NCBI GenBank assembly: GCA_040386295.1
Contig: JAZKFR010000175.1
Coordinates: 1-12,515, forward strand
Reading direction: 5' to 3'
Length of the DNA: 12,515 nt
Source: JAZKFR01 sp040386295
GTDB lineage: Bacteria > Pseudomonadota > Gammaproteobacteria > Burkholderiales > Rhodocyclaceae
Position 1 is the first letter of the stretch; each line of letters begins with the position of its first letter. Below are positions 7,309 to 12,515 of the stretch, one piece after another. The position numbers were made by a program, and so were the translations under genes. The notes beneath the pieces are model-generated. The model saw only the letters and a program-made list of their open reading frames with translations. It was not told where the DNA came from and searched no databases.

Positions 7309-7483
7309 TCGGTGCCTTTAAAGCAGGCAGTGCACTCGCCGTGCAGGCAATCCGGGGGATGGTGTAGCTATCCCCCGGCTCTGCCAGAGCGTTTTCTTTC
7401 TGTGCGCCGATCAAGGGGCTTTCGCGGCATAAACGGTGCCCCCTACGGGCTTCCCCCATTTATTCCACGGTCCCCTTGACGGG
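7309..7483. other. Gene-free, hairpin-rich GC-run region
   Basis: No coding sequence is recognisable between the palindrome and hicB. The stretch contains several short dyads: TGCAC/GTGCA at 7331-7345, a strong 9-bp stem CCGGGGGAT/ATCCCCCGG with a 9-base loop at 7352-7378, and GGGGC/GCCCC further on. It also has repeated runs of C on the plus strand. It lies directly downstream of the hicB stop. It could be a structured RNA, a relic of a mobile element or transfer origin, or the hicAB 3' region. The 7352-7378 hairpin lacks a T-tract in either direction, so it is not a classical terminator. Confidence 0.5.
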
Positions 7484-7822
7484 TCAAGCGTGTTTAGTCA
7501 GTCGTTGCGCAACCAGCGCATTTAACGAAATACCGACCTGGGCGGCTTCAATCGCCAAGGCGCGGTGAATGCGTTTGTCGATTCGCACGTTAAAGGTACC
7601 GCTATATTCACGGCGAGCCGGTGCAATCGGGATTGCTTCTCCGCACTTTTGGTAACTTTCACGGACACCAGCCCAAGCTTCAGCCAGTTCATTGAGTGCT
7701 GCTTCTGGCGTTAGCGCAAATGCAGAGACATTAGGTAGTTCGACAAAATGAGCCAGGTAATCGCCTTCTTCATCTTGGTACATATTGACGGTAAAACCGT
7801 CAAATCGATCCGTTTTCAGCAT
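7484..7822 (-). CDS. hicB: HicB family antitoxin
   Basis: A 112-residue antitoxin that neutralises HicA. The N-terminal half has the partly degraded RNase-H-like HicB fold, with YQDEEGDYLAHFVELPNV and then the helix TPEAALNELAEAW. The C-terminal part, SGTFNVRIDKRIHRALAIEA followed by GISLNALVAQRL, is a ribbon-helix-helix DNA-binding domain, so the complex should repress its own promoter. The frame stays open to a TTG at 7840, but the ATG at 7822 is preceded by a good GAGGA six bases upstream and gives the normal N-terminus MLKTDRFDGF. It overlaps the end of hicA by 23 bases, in the common toxin-first order. Confidence 0.9.
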   Translation of the reverse strand: MLKTDRFDGFTVNMYQDEEGDYLAHFVELPNVSAFALTPEAALNELAEAWAGVRESYQKCGEAIPIAPARREYSGTFNVRIDKRIHRALAIEAAQVGISLNALVAQRLTKHA

Positions 7823-8060
7823 TTTTATCCTCACTCTCAAGCTGTGTCATGAATTGTTCTACTTGGTAGCCTTTGGCTTTGCCATCGCGCCCCTGTTGGA
7901 TTGAGAGGCGATGACCGGTAGGTGAATACCAAATTTGATGACTGCCGCGCTGGTGGTCAAAAGTCCAAGCTGAGCTACGTAATAGTTGTTGAAAGTCTTC
8001 AAAAGAGAGGCCTTTTGGGTTGTTTAAAGCTTTTGCGATGAGTTTATTACGCTTTGTCAT
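7800..8060 (-). CDS. hicA: HicA family mRNA interferase toxin
   Basis: An 86-residue toxin with a double-stranded-RNA-binding-like fold that cleaves mRNA independently of strong sequence preference and arrests growth until HicB binds it. Characteristic is RGSHQIWYSPTGHRLSIQQG, in which His41 is the expected catalytic histidine, preceded by LSFEDFQQLLRSSAWTF. The C-terminal tail after VEQFMTQLE is acidic and polar and somewhat longer than in minimal HicA proteins. The ATG at 8060 abuts a perfect inverted repeat and shows no clear Shine-Dalgarno, so the toxin may be translated weakly compared with hicB, whose ribosome-binding site is strong. Confidence 0.9.
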   Translation of the reverse strand: MTKRNKLIAKALNNPKGLSFEDFQQLLRSSAWTFDHQRGSHQIWYSPTGHRLSIQQGRDGKAKGYQVEQFMTQLESEDKNAENGSI

Positions 8061-8086
8061 GTTTGTAACTGGATACAGTTACAAAC
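8061..8086. promoter_or_regulatory. Perfect inverted repeat upstream of hicA, likely HicB operator
   Basis: GTTTGTAACTG (8061-8071) and CAGTTACAAAC (8076-8086) form a perfect 11-bp dyad separated by GATA, immediately upstream of the hicA ATG. HicB proteins with a ribbon-helix-helix domain bind palindromes in their own promoter, so this is the expected place and form of an operator. A hairpin acting on hicA translation is an alternative. Confidence 0.7.
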
Positions 8087-8132
8087 TGTAAGTAAAGGGT
8101 TGAAGCTAACTCAGGAATGAGCTGAACATATT

Positions 8133-8609
8133 TTAAATAGCGCCGAGTCGTTCGAGTTTTTGCCAATGTTTGATGGCTTGATCTGGGGGCAGTCGGGCGA
8201 GGAGTTGAACGAGTTGGTGCTTGGGTTTGGGTTGGCGTGGAAGGGGGGCTTTAGCGCGAGTCGCTGTCGCCCAGTCGTAGCCAATCAGCGCGAAGCAGAA
8301 GCGGAGGAGGAAGGGCGGCGCTTTGGGTAGGTAGCGGCCTTGGATGTGCCAGGGCGAGAGGACGGTATGCAGGGCGCAGGCTTTGGGGTGGTTGCGGTCT
8401 AAAAAAATTTGCTGGGTGTCGTAGGCGTCGTAGAGGTCTTTGGCGCGGTACCACTTGCGGTCAACGATCATTGAATCGCGTTCAACACCGTGTTTGACGA
8501 TGCCAAGGTGCAGTTTTGGGAAGCGGAGTTCAAAGCCAATTAGGCGGGTCAAGGTCGTGACCAGGGGGATTGGCCACTTGTCCGTGCGTTTGACGGCGAT
8601 GTGGTACAC
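8133..8609 (-). CDS. Unknown protein, probably truncated at its N-terminus
   Basis: A 158-residue reading frame with no function I recognise. It is basic and rich in Leu, Pro and Arg; the middle contains VDRKWYRAKDLYDAYDTQQI and a Leu/Phe-rich stretch PPFLLRFCFALIGYDW, too short and polar-flanked to call a membrane segment. The C-terminus is KHWQKLERLGAI. The first available start is GTG at 8609, without a good ribosome-binding site, and the frame remains open upstream into DNA that belongs to a transposase remnant. It therefore looks like the 3' part of a longer gene disrupted when the insertion sequence arrived or recombined. A complete small gene cannot be excluded. The 72 bases between it and the hicA operator show no further gene. 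Confidence 0.45.
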   Translation of the reverse strand: MYHIAVKRTDKWPIPLVTTLTRLIGFELRFPKLHLGIVKHGVERDSMIVDRKWYRAKDLYDAYDTQQIFLDRNHPKACALHTVLSPWHIQGRYLPKAPPFLLRFCFALIGYDWATATRAKAPLPRQPKPKHQLVQLLARLPPDQAIKHWQKLERLGAI

Positions 8610-8611
8610 AT

Positions 8612-9773
8612 TTTTGAACGCGCTGTGACGTTGATACGTGAGCGCTACGTGGATTTTGGACCAACCTTAGCGCGCGAGAAACTGGCTGAACATCACGACC
8701 TTAGTTTGGCTAAGGAAACGGTTCGTCAAATCATGATCGAGGCCAGATTGTGGACGCCACGTCGAGAACGCCCGCCTAAAGTCTACCAGCCACGTAATCG
8801 ACGTGCCTGCTTCGGTGAGTTGATCCAGATCGATGGCAAGCGATCACCGCTGGTTCGAGGATCGAGCCCCAGCATGCACGTTACTGGTGTATGTCGATGA
8901 TGCAACGAGCAGGCTAATGCAGTTACTGTTCGTTCCCAGCGAATCAACCTTCAGTTACTACGCGGCGACGCGCGGATACATCGAGCAACATGGGAAACCG
9001 CTTGCTTTCTACAGCGACAAAGCAAGCGTCTTTCGAGTCAATAAGAAAGAAGCCGTCGGTGGCGACGGTCATACGCAATTCGGACGCGCGTTGTACGAAC
9101 TGAATATCGAAATCATCTGCGCCAACTCTAGCCAAGCTAAAGGACGCGTCGAGCGTACACACCTAACGCTACAAGATAGACTGGTCAAAGAACTCCGGCT
9201 ACGCGAAATTGACACGCCTGAGGCTGCTAATGCCTTCGTACCGCATTTTATTGCTGACTACAACCAGCGCTTTGCCAAACCACCGAAGAATGAACACAAC
9301 GCACATCGGGCTGTCCGATCAGATGAGAACCTGGATCTGATTTTTACTTGGCGCGAACCGAGGTGTGTCTCAAAAAGCCTAACAATCCAGTACGACAAAA
9401 TGCTGTACCTGCTCACTGATACGCCTGCGCACCGCAGCCTTGCCGGTCACTATATTGAGGATTATCACTACCCAGATGGCCGCATCGAACCACGTGCCAA
9501 TGGCAGTGCCCTACCCTTCACAATTTACGACAAACTCTCCGAAATTAACCAAGGGGCAATCGTTGATAACAAGCGTCTAGGCCATGTGCTACAACTGGCA
9601 CAGTTTGTCCAGGAGAAACGTGATAGTCGCCGTTCTCAATCGGTACCGGCCGGTGATGGCCAGTCGCGTAAGCGAGGCCGCCCTCCTGGCAAAAAGGCTC
9701 AAAGATCGTTAGACAGCGCAGAGGTGATGGAAGCACTAGTGCGACTTCAGGGGCGTGCGTAGCAACAATGTAT
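8612..9773 (+). mobile_element. Remnant of an ISNCY-type insertion sequence
   Basis: The interval consists almost wholly of a damaged transposase gene. Neither end shows a recognisable terminal inverted repeat or target duplication. On the left, transposase homology starts abruptly near 8619 next to the broken unknown gene; on the right only 11 bases separate the transposase stop from the stop of the converging chpB. Both termini appear lost, so the element is immobile on its own. Confidence 0.75.
8619..9762 (+). pseudogene. ISNCY family DDE transposase, 5'-truncated and frameshifted
   Basis: The protein resembles ISNCY/IS1202-group transposases, which carry an rve integrase core. Homology begins at AVTLIRERYVDFGPTLAREK, so the usual N-terminal helix-turn-helix portion, roughly the first 65-70 residues, is missing. 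The core contains the three acidic residues: Asp in QIDG (8832-8834), Asp in YSDKAS (9016-9018) and Glu in GRVERTH (9151-9153). One extra A at 8838/8839 shifts the frame just after QIDG; removing it restores QIDGSDHRWFEDRAPACTLL, the family sequence. The remainder to TAG at 9762 is open and ends in a basic KRGRPPGKK segment like an AT-hook. Lack of a start region plus the frameshift make it nonfunctional. Confidence 0.9.
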
Positions 9774-10100
9774 TTACTCGAAAAGTGTAGCAACCTTCGC
9801 CAGTACCTCATCCATAATTGAATCCGGCAAAGCGTCCACCTTGCGTGCATTGCGGGCGGCCAGGTCGAGCACGCGTGGCTGATCGCAACGAACAACGCCA
9901 GTTGTCTTGATGCCCGTCACAGGAACCGAGAAGCCAATGCGACGGGCAAAATCGCCGCCATTGGTGATCGGGCAAATAACGGGCAACTTGGTTGCCTCAT
10001 TAAACTCGGCTGGCGAGACGACCAGAACGGGACGGCTACCGCGCTGTTCGTGCCCTTCGGTCGGATCGAGCGAAACCAGATAAATGTCGCCACGCCTCAT
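9774..10100 (-). CDS. chpB: ChpB/MazF family mRNA interferase toxin
   Basis: A 108-residue endoribonuclease toxin of the MazF/PemK superfamily, which cleaves mRNA at short specific sequences. The opening MRRGDIYLVSLDPTEGHEQR with GSRPVLVVSP is the family hallmark and includes the conserved arginine and the substrate loop. ICPITNGGDFARRIGFSVPV, then GVVRCDQPRVLDL, resemble E. coli ChpB more than MazF (GHEQ and GGxFAR are ChpB-like). The ATG at 10100 overlaps the antitoxin stop by four bases (ATGA). The C-terminus EVLAKVATLFE is complete and ends 11 bases from the converging transposase remnant. The exact RNA recognition sequence cannot be predicted from this. Confidence 0.9.
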   Translation of the reverse strand: MRRGDIYLVSLDPTEGHEQRGSRPVLVVSPAEFNEATKLPVICPITNGGDFARRIGFSVPVTGIKTTGVVRCDQPRVLDLAARNARKVDALPDSIMDEVLAKVATLFE

Positions 10101-10354
10101 ATCAGCTCCTTACCTACGGTGGGTGCATCAATCCATTCGCGCTCTTCAAGCGTTTGCGGCTGTGAATAGTCCGAGGCGGCGAGTAGTTCAGCGAGCGTGT
10201 AACGCGGACGAGGCCTGGGATTGATCACCAAGCAACCATCAGCGATGGCTAAGCCTACGGTCGCACCAACTTGCAGATGCAGTTGATCAAGGAATGCTGG
10301 CGGGACAGCCAGCATGACCGAACCGCCGACCTTACGCAGATTAGTTGTGTGCAT
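10097..10354 (-). CDS. chpS: ChpS/MazE family antitoxin (AbrB-type)
   Basis: An 85-residue antitoxin with an N-terminal SpoVT/AbrB swapped-hairpin DNA-binding domain: TNLRKVGGSVMLAVPPAFLD then LHLQVGATVGLAIADGCLVI. This is followed by a flexible C-terminal segment RPRYTLAELLAASDYSQPQT that wraps around the toxin; the RYTLAELLA stretch matches RYSLDELLA of E. coli ChpS. It should repress the operon together with ChpB. The ATG at 10354 is preceded by GGGGGA at good spacing on the minus strand. TATAAC or TAATAT near 10375-10383 could be the -10 element, and the ten-N run begins a few bases beyond. Confidence 0.9.
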   Translation of the reverse strand: MHTTNLRKVGGSVMLAVPPAFLDQLHLQVGATVGLAIADGCLVINPRPRPRYTLAELLAASDYSQPQTLEEREWIDAPTVGKELI

Positions 10355-10387
10355 GAATCCCCCAGTAACGTTAAGTTATATTAAAGT

Positions 10388-10397
10388 NNNNNNNNNN
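10388..10397. other. Run of ten undetermined bases upstream of chpS
   Basis: Ten N lie 33 bases upstream of the chpS start, where its -35 region would be. No reading frame crosses them, so unlike the run in gyrA their true length cannot be checked from context. Confidence 0.95.
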
Positions 10398-10594
10398 TTG
10401 GAAAACAAGGGAAAGGCCGGCAATAGCGAAACAGTGAGCCAACATCGCCACATTTACAGCAGTCCATGTGCTCAATCTGAGGTTTTGATTACGACAGTCT
10501 GAACTTTTGCGAGATATTGGCTACTAATAAAATAGGGCGTTGTTAGTTTTCGCTCGATAAAAAAAATACTTTGGCTTTTCTTAGGGGCGTGCAA
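10398..10594 (+). promoter_or_regulatory. Leader region of the LRR-NEL effector gene
   Basis: No gene is recognisable in these 197 bases. TAAAAT at 10528-10533 could be a -10 element for the downstream effector but its -35 is weak. The last bases hold AGGGG at 10583-10587, a good Shine-Dalgarno seven bases from the ATG at 10595. An in-frame TAG at 10544 limits any upstream start. I found no TTCG-N16-TTCG box of the HrpB/HrpX type. Confidence 0.3.
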
Positions 10595-12515
10595 ATGCGT
10601 TGTTGTTTTCCATTGAGTGTTTTCACCGGGTCGCATCGCCAGCGCGTTGTCCCAATCCCTGAGCATCATGCTGCCGTCAGACTGACGGCAGCGCAAGTCT
10701 CGTCGATACATGCGCTCACCAACGAAGCTAGGCCTTCTCACGAAGCGGTTGATGCCATCGTAGATCTGCTCGGCAGCATTGATCATCTAGATCCAGTCAA
10801 GGCGTTTGAGTGGATTAATGACTCATTCCAGCACCAGGGCGCGGATAGCGCCGCCTACGCAGTCCATGTCCGACTGCGTACAGCGATATTTCGTTGTCTT
10901 GAACGTTTGGACCCTAAATCTACGTACGCAGGTGATACGCCTGATATTCGTATGACTGTCTATATGGGCAGGGAATGGGATGCCTGGAGTGTGGCTCCGG
11001 AGGAGCAATTACATCATCCGCGCGAAGCAGTCAGGGAATTGAAATCCTGCATCCAAAGAAAATCGGATGTTCTAGATTTGAAGAGTTTGGCTTTGAAGTC
11101 TGTGCCACCGCTTATCGGTTCGCTCACAACTTTGGAAAAGTTGAATCTCACGAATAACCAGCTAACTACCGTCCCTGAGCTGCCTGTGGGATTGACGGAT
11201 TTGAGTCTCTCGAATAACCAGCTAACTAGCATCCCTGAGCTGCCTGTGGGATTGACGGATTTGAATCTCTGGAATAACGAGCTAACTACCGTTCCTGAGC
11301 TGCCTGTGGGATTGACGCATTTGGATCTCACGAATAACCAGCTAACTACCGTCCCTGAGCTGCCTGCGGGATTGACGTATTTGGATCTCGCGAATACCCG
11401 GCTAACTAGCCTCCCTGAGCTGCCTGCGGGATTGACGTATTTGAGTCTCCGTAAGAACCAGCTAACTACCCTCCCTGAGCTGCCTGCGGGATTGAGGGAT
11501 TTGGATCTCCGTAAGAACCGGCTAACTACCGTCCCTGAAACACTCCTACATCTGCAATCAACTGCAGTGGTTAACTTGGAAGACAACCCCTTGACAGAAC
11601 GGGTATTGCAAAGACTTCAACGTGTCATGGCGGAGCCTGATTACAGCGGTCCGACGATTCATTTTTCCATGGCCAGCACATCATCTGTCCGACCCGTTCG
11701 CCCGCTATCAGAAGCGGTTGCTGATTGGTACCCGGAGGGCGCTAAGCCTGCTCATTTTTTTACCCCCTTCAATAGCGAAGAAAACGCGGATCAATTTTCC
11801 GCATTTCTGGATGGCTTGAACGACACTGAGACGGCTAAGCATCCTGAATTTGGTCCGGCATTCAAAGAAAAAATTGCCTATTGGCTGTGGAATCTGGCCG
11901 ACCCTACTCCTGCCATGGCTGCCGAGACGGCCGCTTTCCGCGCCACAACATTCCTGATTGCGCACGGCGCGACGGAATCCTGCGAAGACCGGGTGTCGCT
12001 GGTACTCAACAACATGATGGAGCGGTTTTTGACGCATCGGGTGGCACGCGGTACGTACGACGACAAACTGCCTGAACTTATTGCCGAATGCAGAAAAATT
12101 TTCCGAGTCAAGGCACTAGAAGAAATCGCGTGGGCAAAAAGCAAAACATTAAAGCTGGTTGATGAAATCGACGTATTTCTTGCGTATCAGGTGAAGCTAA
12201 ATGAAGCGCTTGAACTGGGTTTGCCGGTAAAGGAGATGCGCTTCTTCCGCTTCTCGGGTGTGTATGAGGAAGATCTGGCGCGCGCTGAAGAACAGGTAAA
12301 AGCAGAAGAAAAAACAAACTTTGAGACTTGGCTATACACGGAGTGCGAAGCACTCAAGCGGGTGATGCAGCGGCTGAGTCCGGGGTATGCGGCAATAGAA
12401 CGGACGTTTAAAAAGACGTATGAAGAGAAATACCAGGCTCGTCTCGCCGCCCGTCTCGCAAAAGAGCAACTGCCCGAAGGGATGATGGATGCCTTGGTTC
12501 CGATCGGGAAGCAAG
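10595..12515 (+). CDS. LRR-NEL type E3 ubiquitin ligase effector (IpaH/SspH/SlrP-like), C-terminus outside window
   Basis: A long frame, open to the window end, giving 640 visible residues. Residues 1-180 (start MRCCFPLSVF) are unlike any domain I recognise and probably hold secretion or localisation signals. Residues about 190-309 are six 20-residue LPX leucine-rich repeats of the form LTxxPELPxGLxxLxLxxNx, the repeat class of IpaH and SspH proteins, which binds the substrate. After the cap (NLEDNPLTERVLQRLQRVM) comes the NEL domain: YSGPTIHFSM, FSAFLDGL, then ATESCEDRVSLVLNN with the catalytic Cys463 and the conserved Asp465. Next are LVDEIDVFLAYQVKL and VKEMRFFRFSGVY, both strongly conserved in NEL ligases. 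In known members the Cys forms a thioester with host ubiquitin after type III delivery. The ATG has a good AGGGG seven bases upstream. Perhaps 50 residues are missing at the end. Host target and secretion route are unknown. Confidence 0.93.
   Translation, partial: MRCCFPLSVFTGSHRQRVVPIPEHHAAVRLTAAQVSSIHALTNEARPSHEAVDAIVDLLGSIDHLDPVKAFEWINDSFQHQGADSAAYAVHVRLRTAIFRCLERLDPKSTYAGDTPDIRMTVYMGREWDAWSVAPEEQLHHPREAVRELKSCIQRKSDVLDLKSLALKSVPPLIGSLTTLEKLNLTNNQLTTVPELPVGLTDLSLSNNQLTSIPELPVGLTDLNLWNNELTTVPELPVGLTHLDLTNNQLTTVPELPAGLTYLDLANTRLTSLPELPAGLTYLSLRKNQLTTLPELPAGLRDLDLRKNRLTTVPETLLHLQSTAVVNLEDNPLTERVLQRLQRVMAEPDYSGPTIHFSMASTSSVRPVRPLSEAVADWYPEGAKPAHFFTPFNSEENADQFSAFLDGLNDTETAKHPEFGPAFKEKIAYWLWNLADPTPAMAAETAAFRATTFLIAHGATESCEDRVSLVLNNMMERFLTHRVARGTYDDKLPELIAECRKIFRVKALEEIAWAKSKTLKLVDEIDVFLAYQVKLNEALELGLPVKEMRFFRFSGVYEEDLARAEEQVKAEEKTNFETWLYTECEALKRVMQRLSPGYAAIERTFKKTYEEKYQARLAARLAKEQLPEGMMDALVPIGKQ
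10671..10691. repeat. Perfect 10-bp inverted repeat within the effector gene
   Basis: CTGCCGTCAG, a single A, then CTGACGGCAG form a perfect dyad near the 5' end of the effector gene (codons 26-33, Ala-Val-Arg-Leu-Thr-Ala). It would be a very stable hairpin in the mRNA or a binding site for a dimeric protein. Confidence 0.8.
11162..11521 (+). repeat. Six-copy 60-bp tandem repeat encoding the LRRs
   Basis: Six units of exactly 60 bp (start positions 11162, 11222, 11282, 11342, 11402, 11462), with partial flanking copies on both sides (from about 11138, and to about 11536). The segment CCTGAGCTGCCTG, then GGGATTGA, is identical in every unit, while the codons before and after the LxL strand vary. 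Units 1-3 encode PELPVG and units 4-6 PELPAG. The high identity indicates recent duplication or gene conversion. Confidence 0.95.

Noticed and set aside
7196..7321. 41-codon plus-strand reading frame starting in the palindrome core
   Set aside because: It has no Shine-Dalgarno, runs through the terminator hairpin and the arm repeat, and resembles no known protein.
7475..7488. CTTGAC-GG-GTCAAG dyad at the hicB stop as a terminator
   Set aside because: The loop would be only two bases and no T-tract follows on either strand.
10398..10594. Possible hrp box (TTCG-N16-TTCG) for type III regulation of the effector
   Set aside because: One TTCG occurs near 10549 but no second copy at the required spacing was found.
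10472..10786. 104-residue minus-strand reading frame over the effector gene start
   Set aside because: It overlaps the effector's 5' end in antisense, has no family resemblance, and the plus strand has a good ribosome-binding site and continuous homology.
11162..11521. Regularly spaced repeats resembling a CRISPR array
   Set aside because: The repeats are contiguous, translate in one frame into leucine-rich repeats, and have no unrelated spacers.
11014..11586. Repetitive 190-residue minus-strand reading frame opposite the LRR region
   Set aside because: It mirrors the 60-bp repeats of the effector gene on the other strand; the plus strand gives clear LRR and NEL homology, so this is an antisense shadow.

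Overview
The window looks like part of a Burkholderiaceae (betaproteobacterial) genome. The first half, all on the minus strand, carries gyrA-serC-pheA-hisC-tyrA in the order known from Burkholderia and its relatives, and the protein sequences read as Burkholderia-like. The moderate GC content and the accessory half (toxin-antitoxin pairs, decayed transposase, a eukaryote-directed ubiquitin ligase) suggest a host-associated lineage such as the fungal endosymbionts Mycoavidus or Mycetohabitans. That assignment is inference; the order of the housekeeping genes is seen directly.

Positions 1-6371 (minus strand) are a tightly packed housekeeping operon: gyrA (DNA gyrase A), serC (phosphoserine aminotransferase), pheA (chorismate mutase/prephenate dehydratase), hisC (aminotransferase) and the first part of tyrA (prephenate dehydrogenase, cut by the window edge). 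The genes are separated by at most about 50 bases, and the hisC stop overlaps the tyrA start. PheA and TyrA make the phenylalanine and tyrosine keto-acid precursors from chorismate and prephenate, and the HisC-type enzyme could transaminate them. A run of ten N lies inside gyrA and fits the reading frame and the expected length exactly.

Positions 6372-10387 are an accessory block with three different type II toxin-antitoxin pairs: brnT-brnA (plus strand), hicA-hicB (minus) and chpS-chpB of the MazEF superfamily (minus). Between the first two lies a striking 264-bp imperfect palindrome with a terminator-like hairpin in each arm and promoter-like sequences at its centre, followed by about 175 bp of hairpin-rich noncoding DNA. 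Between the second and third lie a probably truncated unknown gene and a 5'-truncated, frameshifted ISNCY-type transposase. A perfect 11-bp inverted repeat directly upstream of hicA is a likely autoregulatory operator. A second ten-N run lies upstream of chpS.

From 10595 to the window end one long plus-strand reading frame stays open. It encodes a leucine-rich-repeat protein of the IpaH/SspH/SlrP type: an N-terminal region of about 180 residues, six nearly identical 20-residue LPX repeats encoded by an exact 60-bp tandem repeat, and a NEL-type E3 ubiquitin ligase domain with the catalytic Cys-Glu-Asp motif at Cys463. This is the most interesting gene of the window, a predicted effector that would act on host ubiquitin pathways. 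About 640 residues are visible and its C-terminus lies beyond the window.
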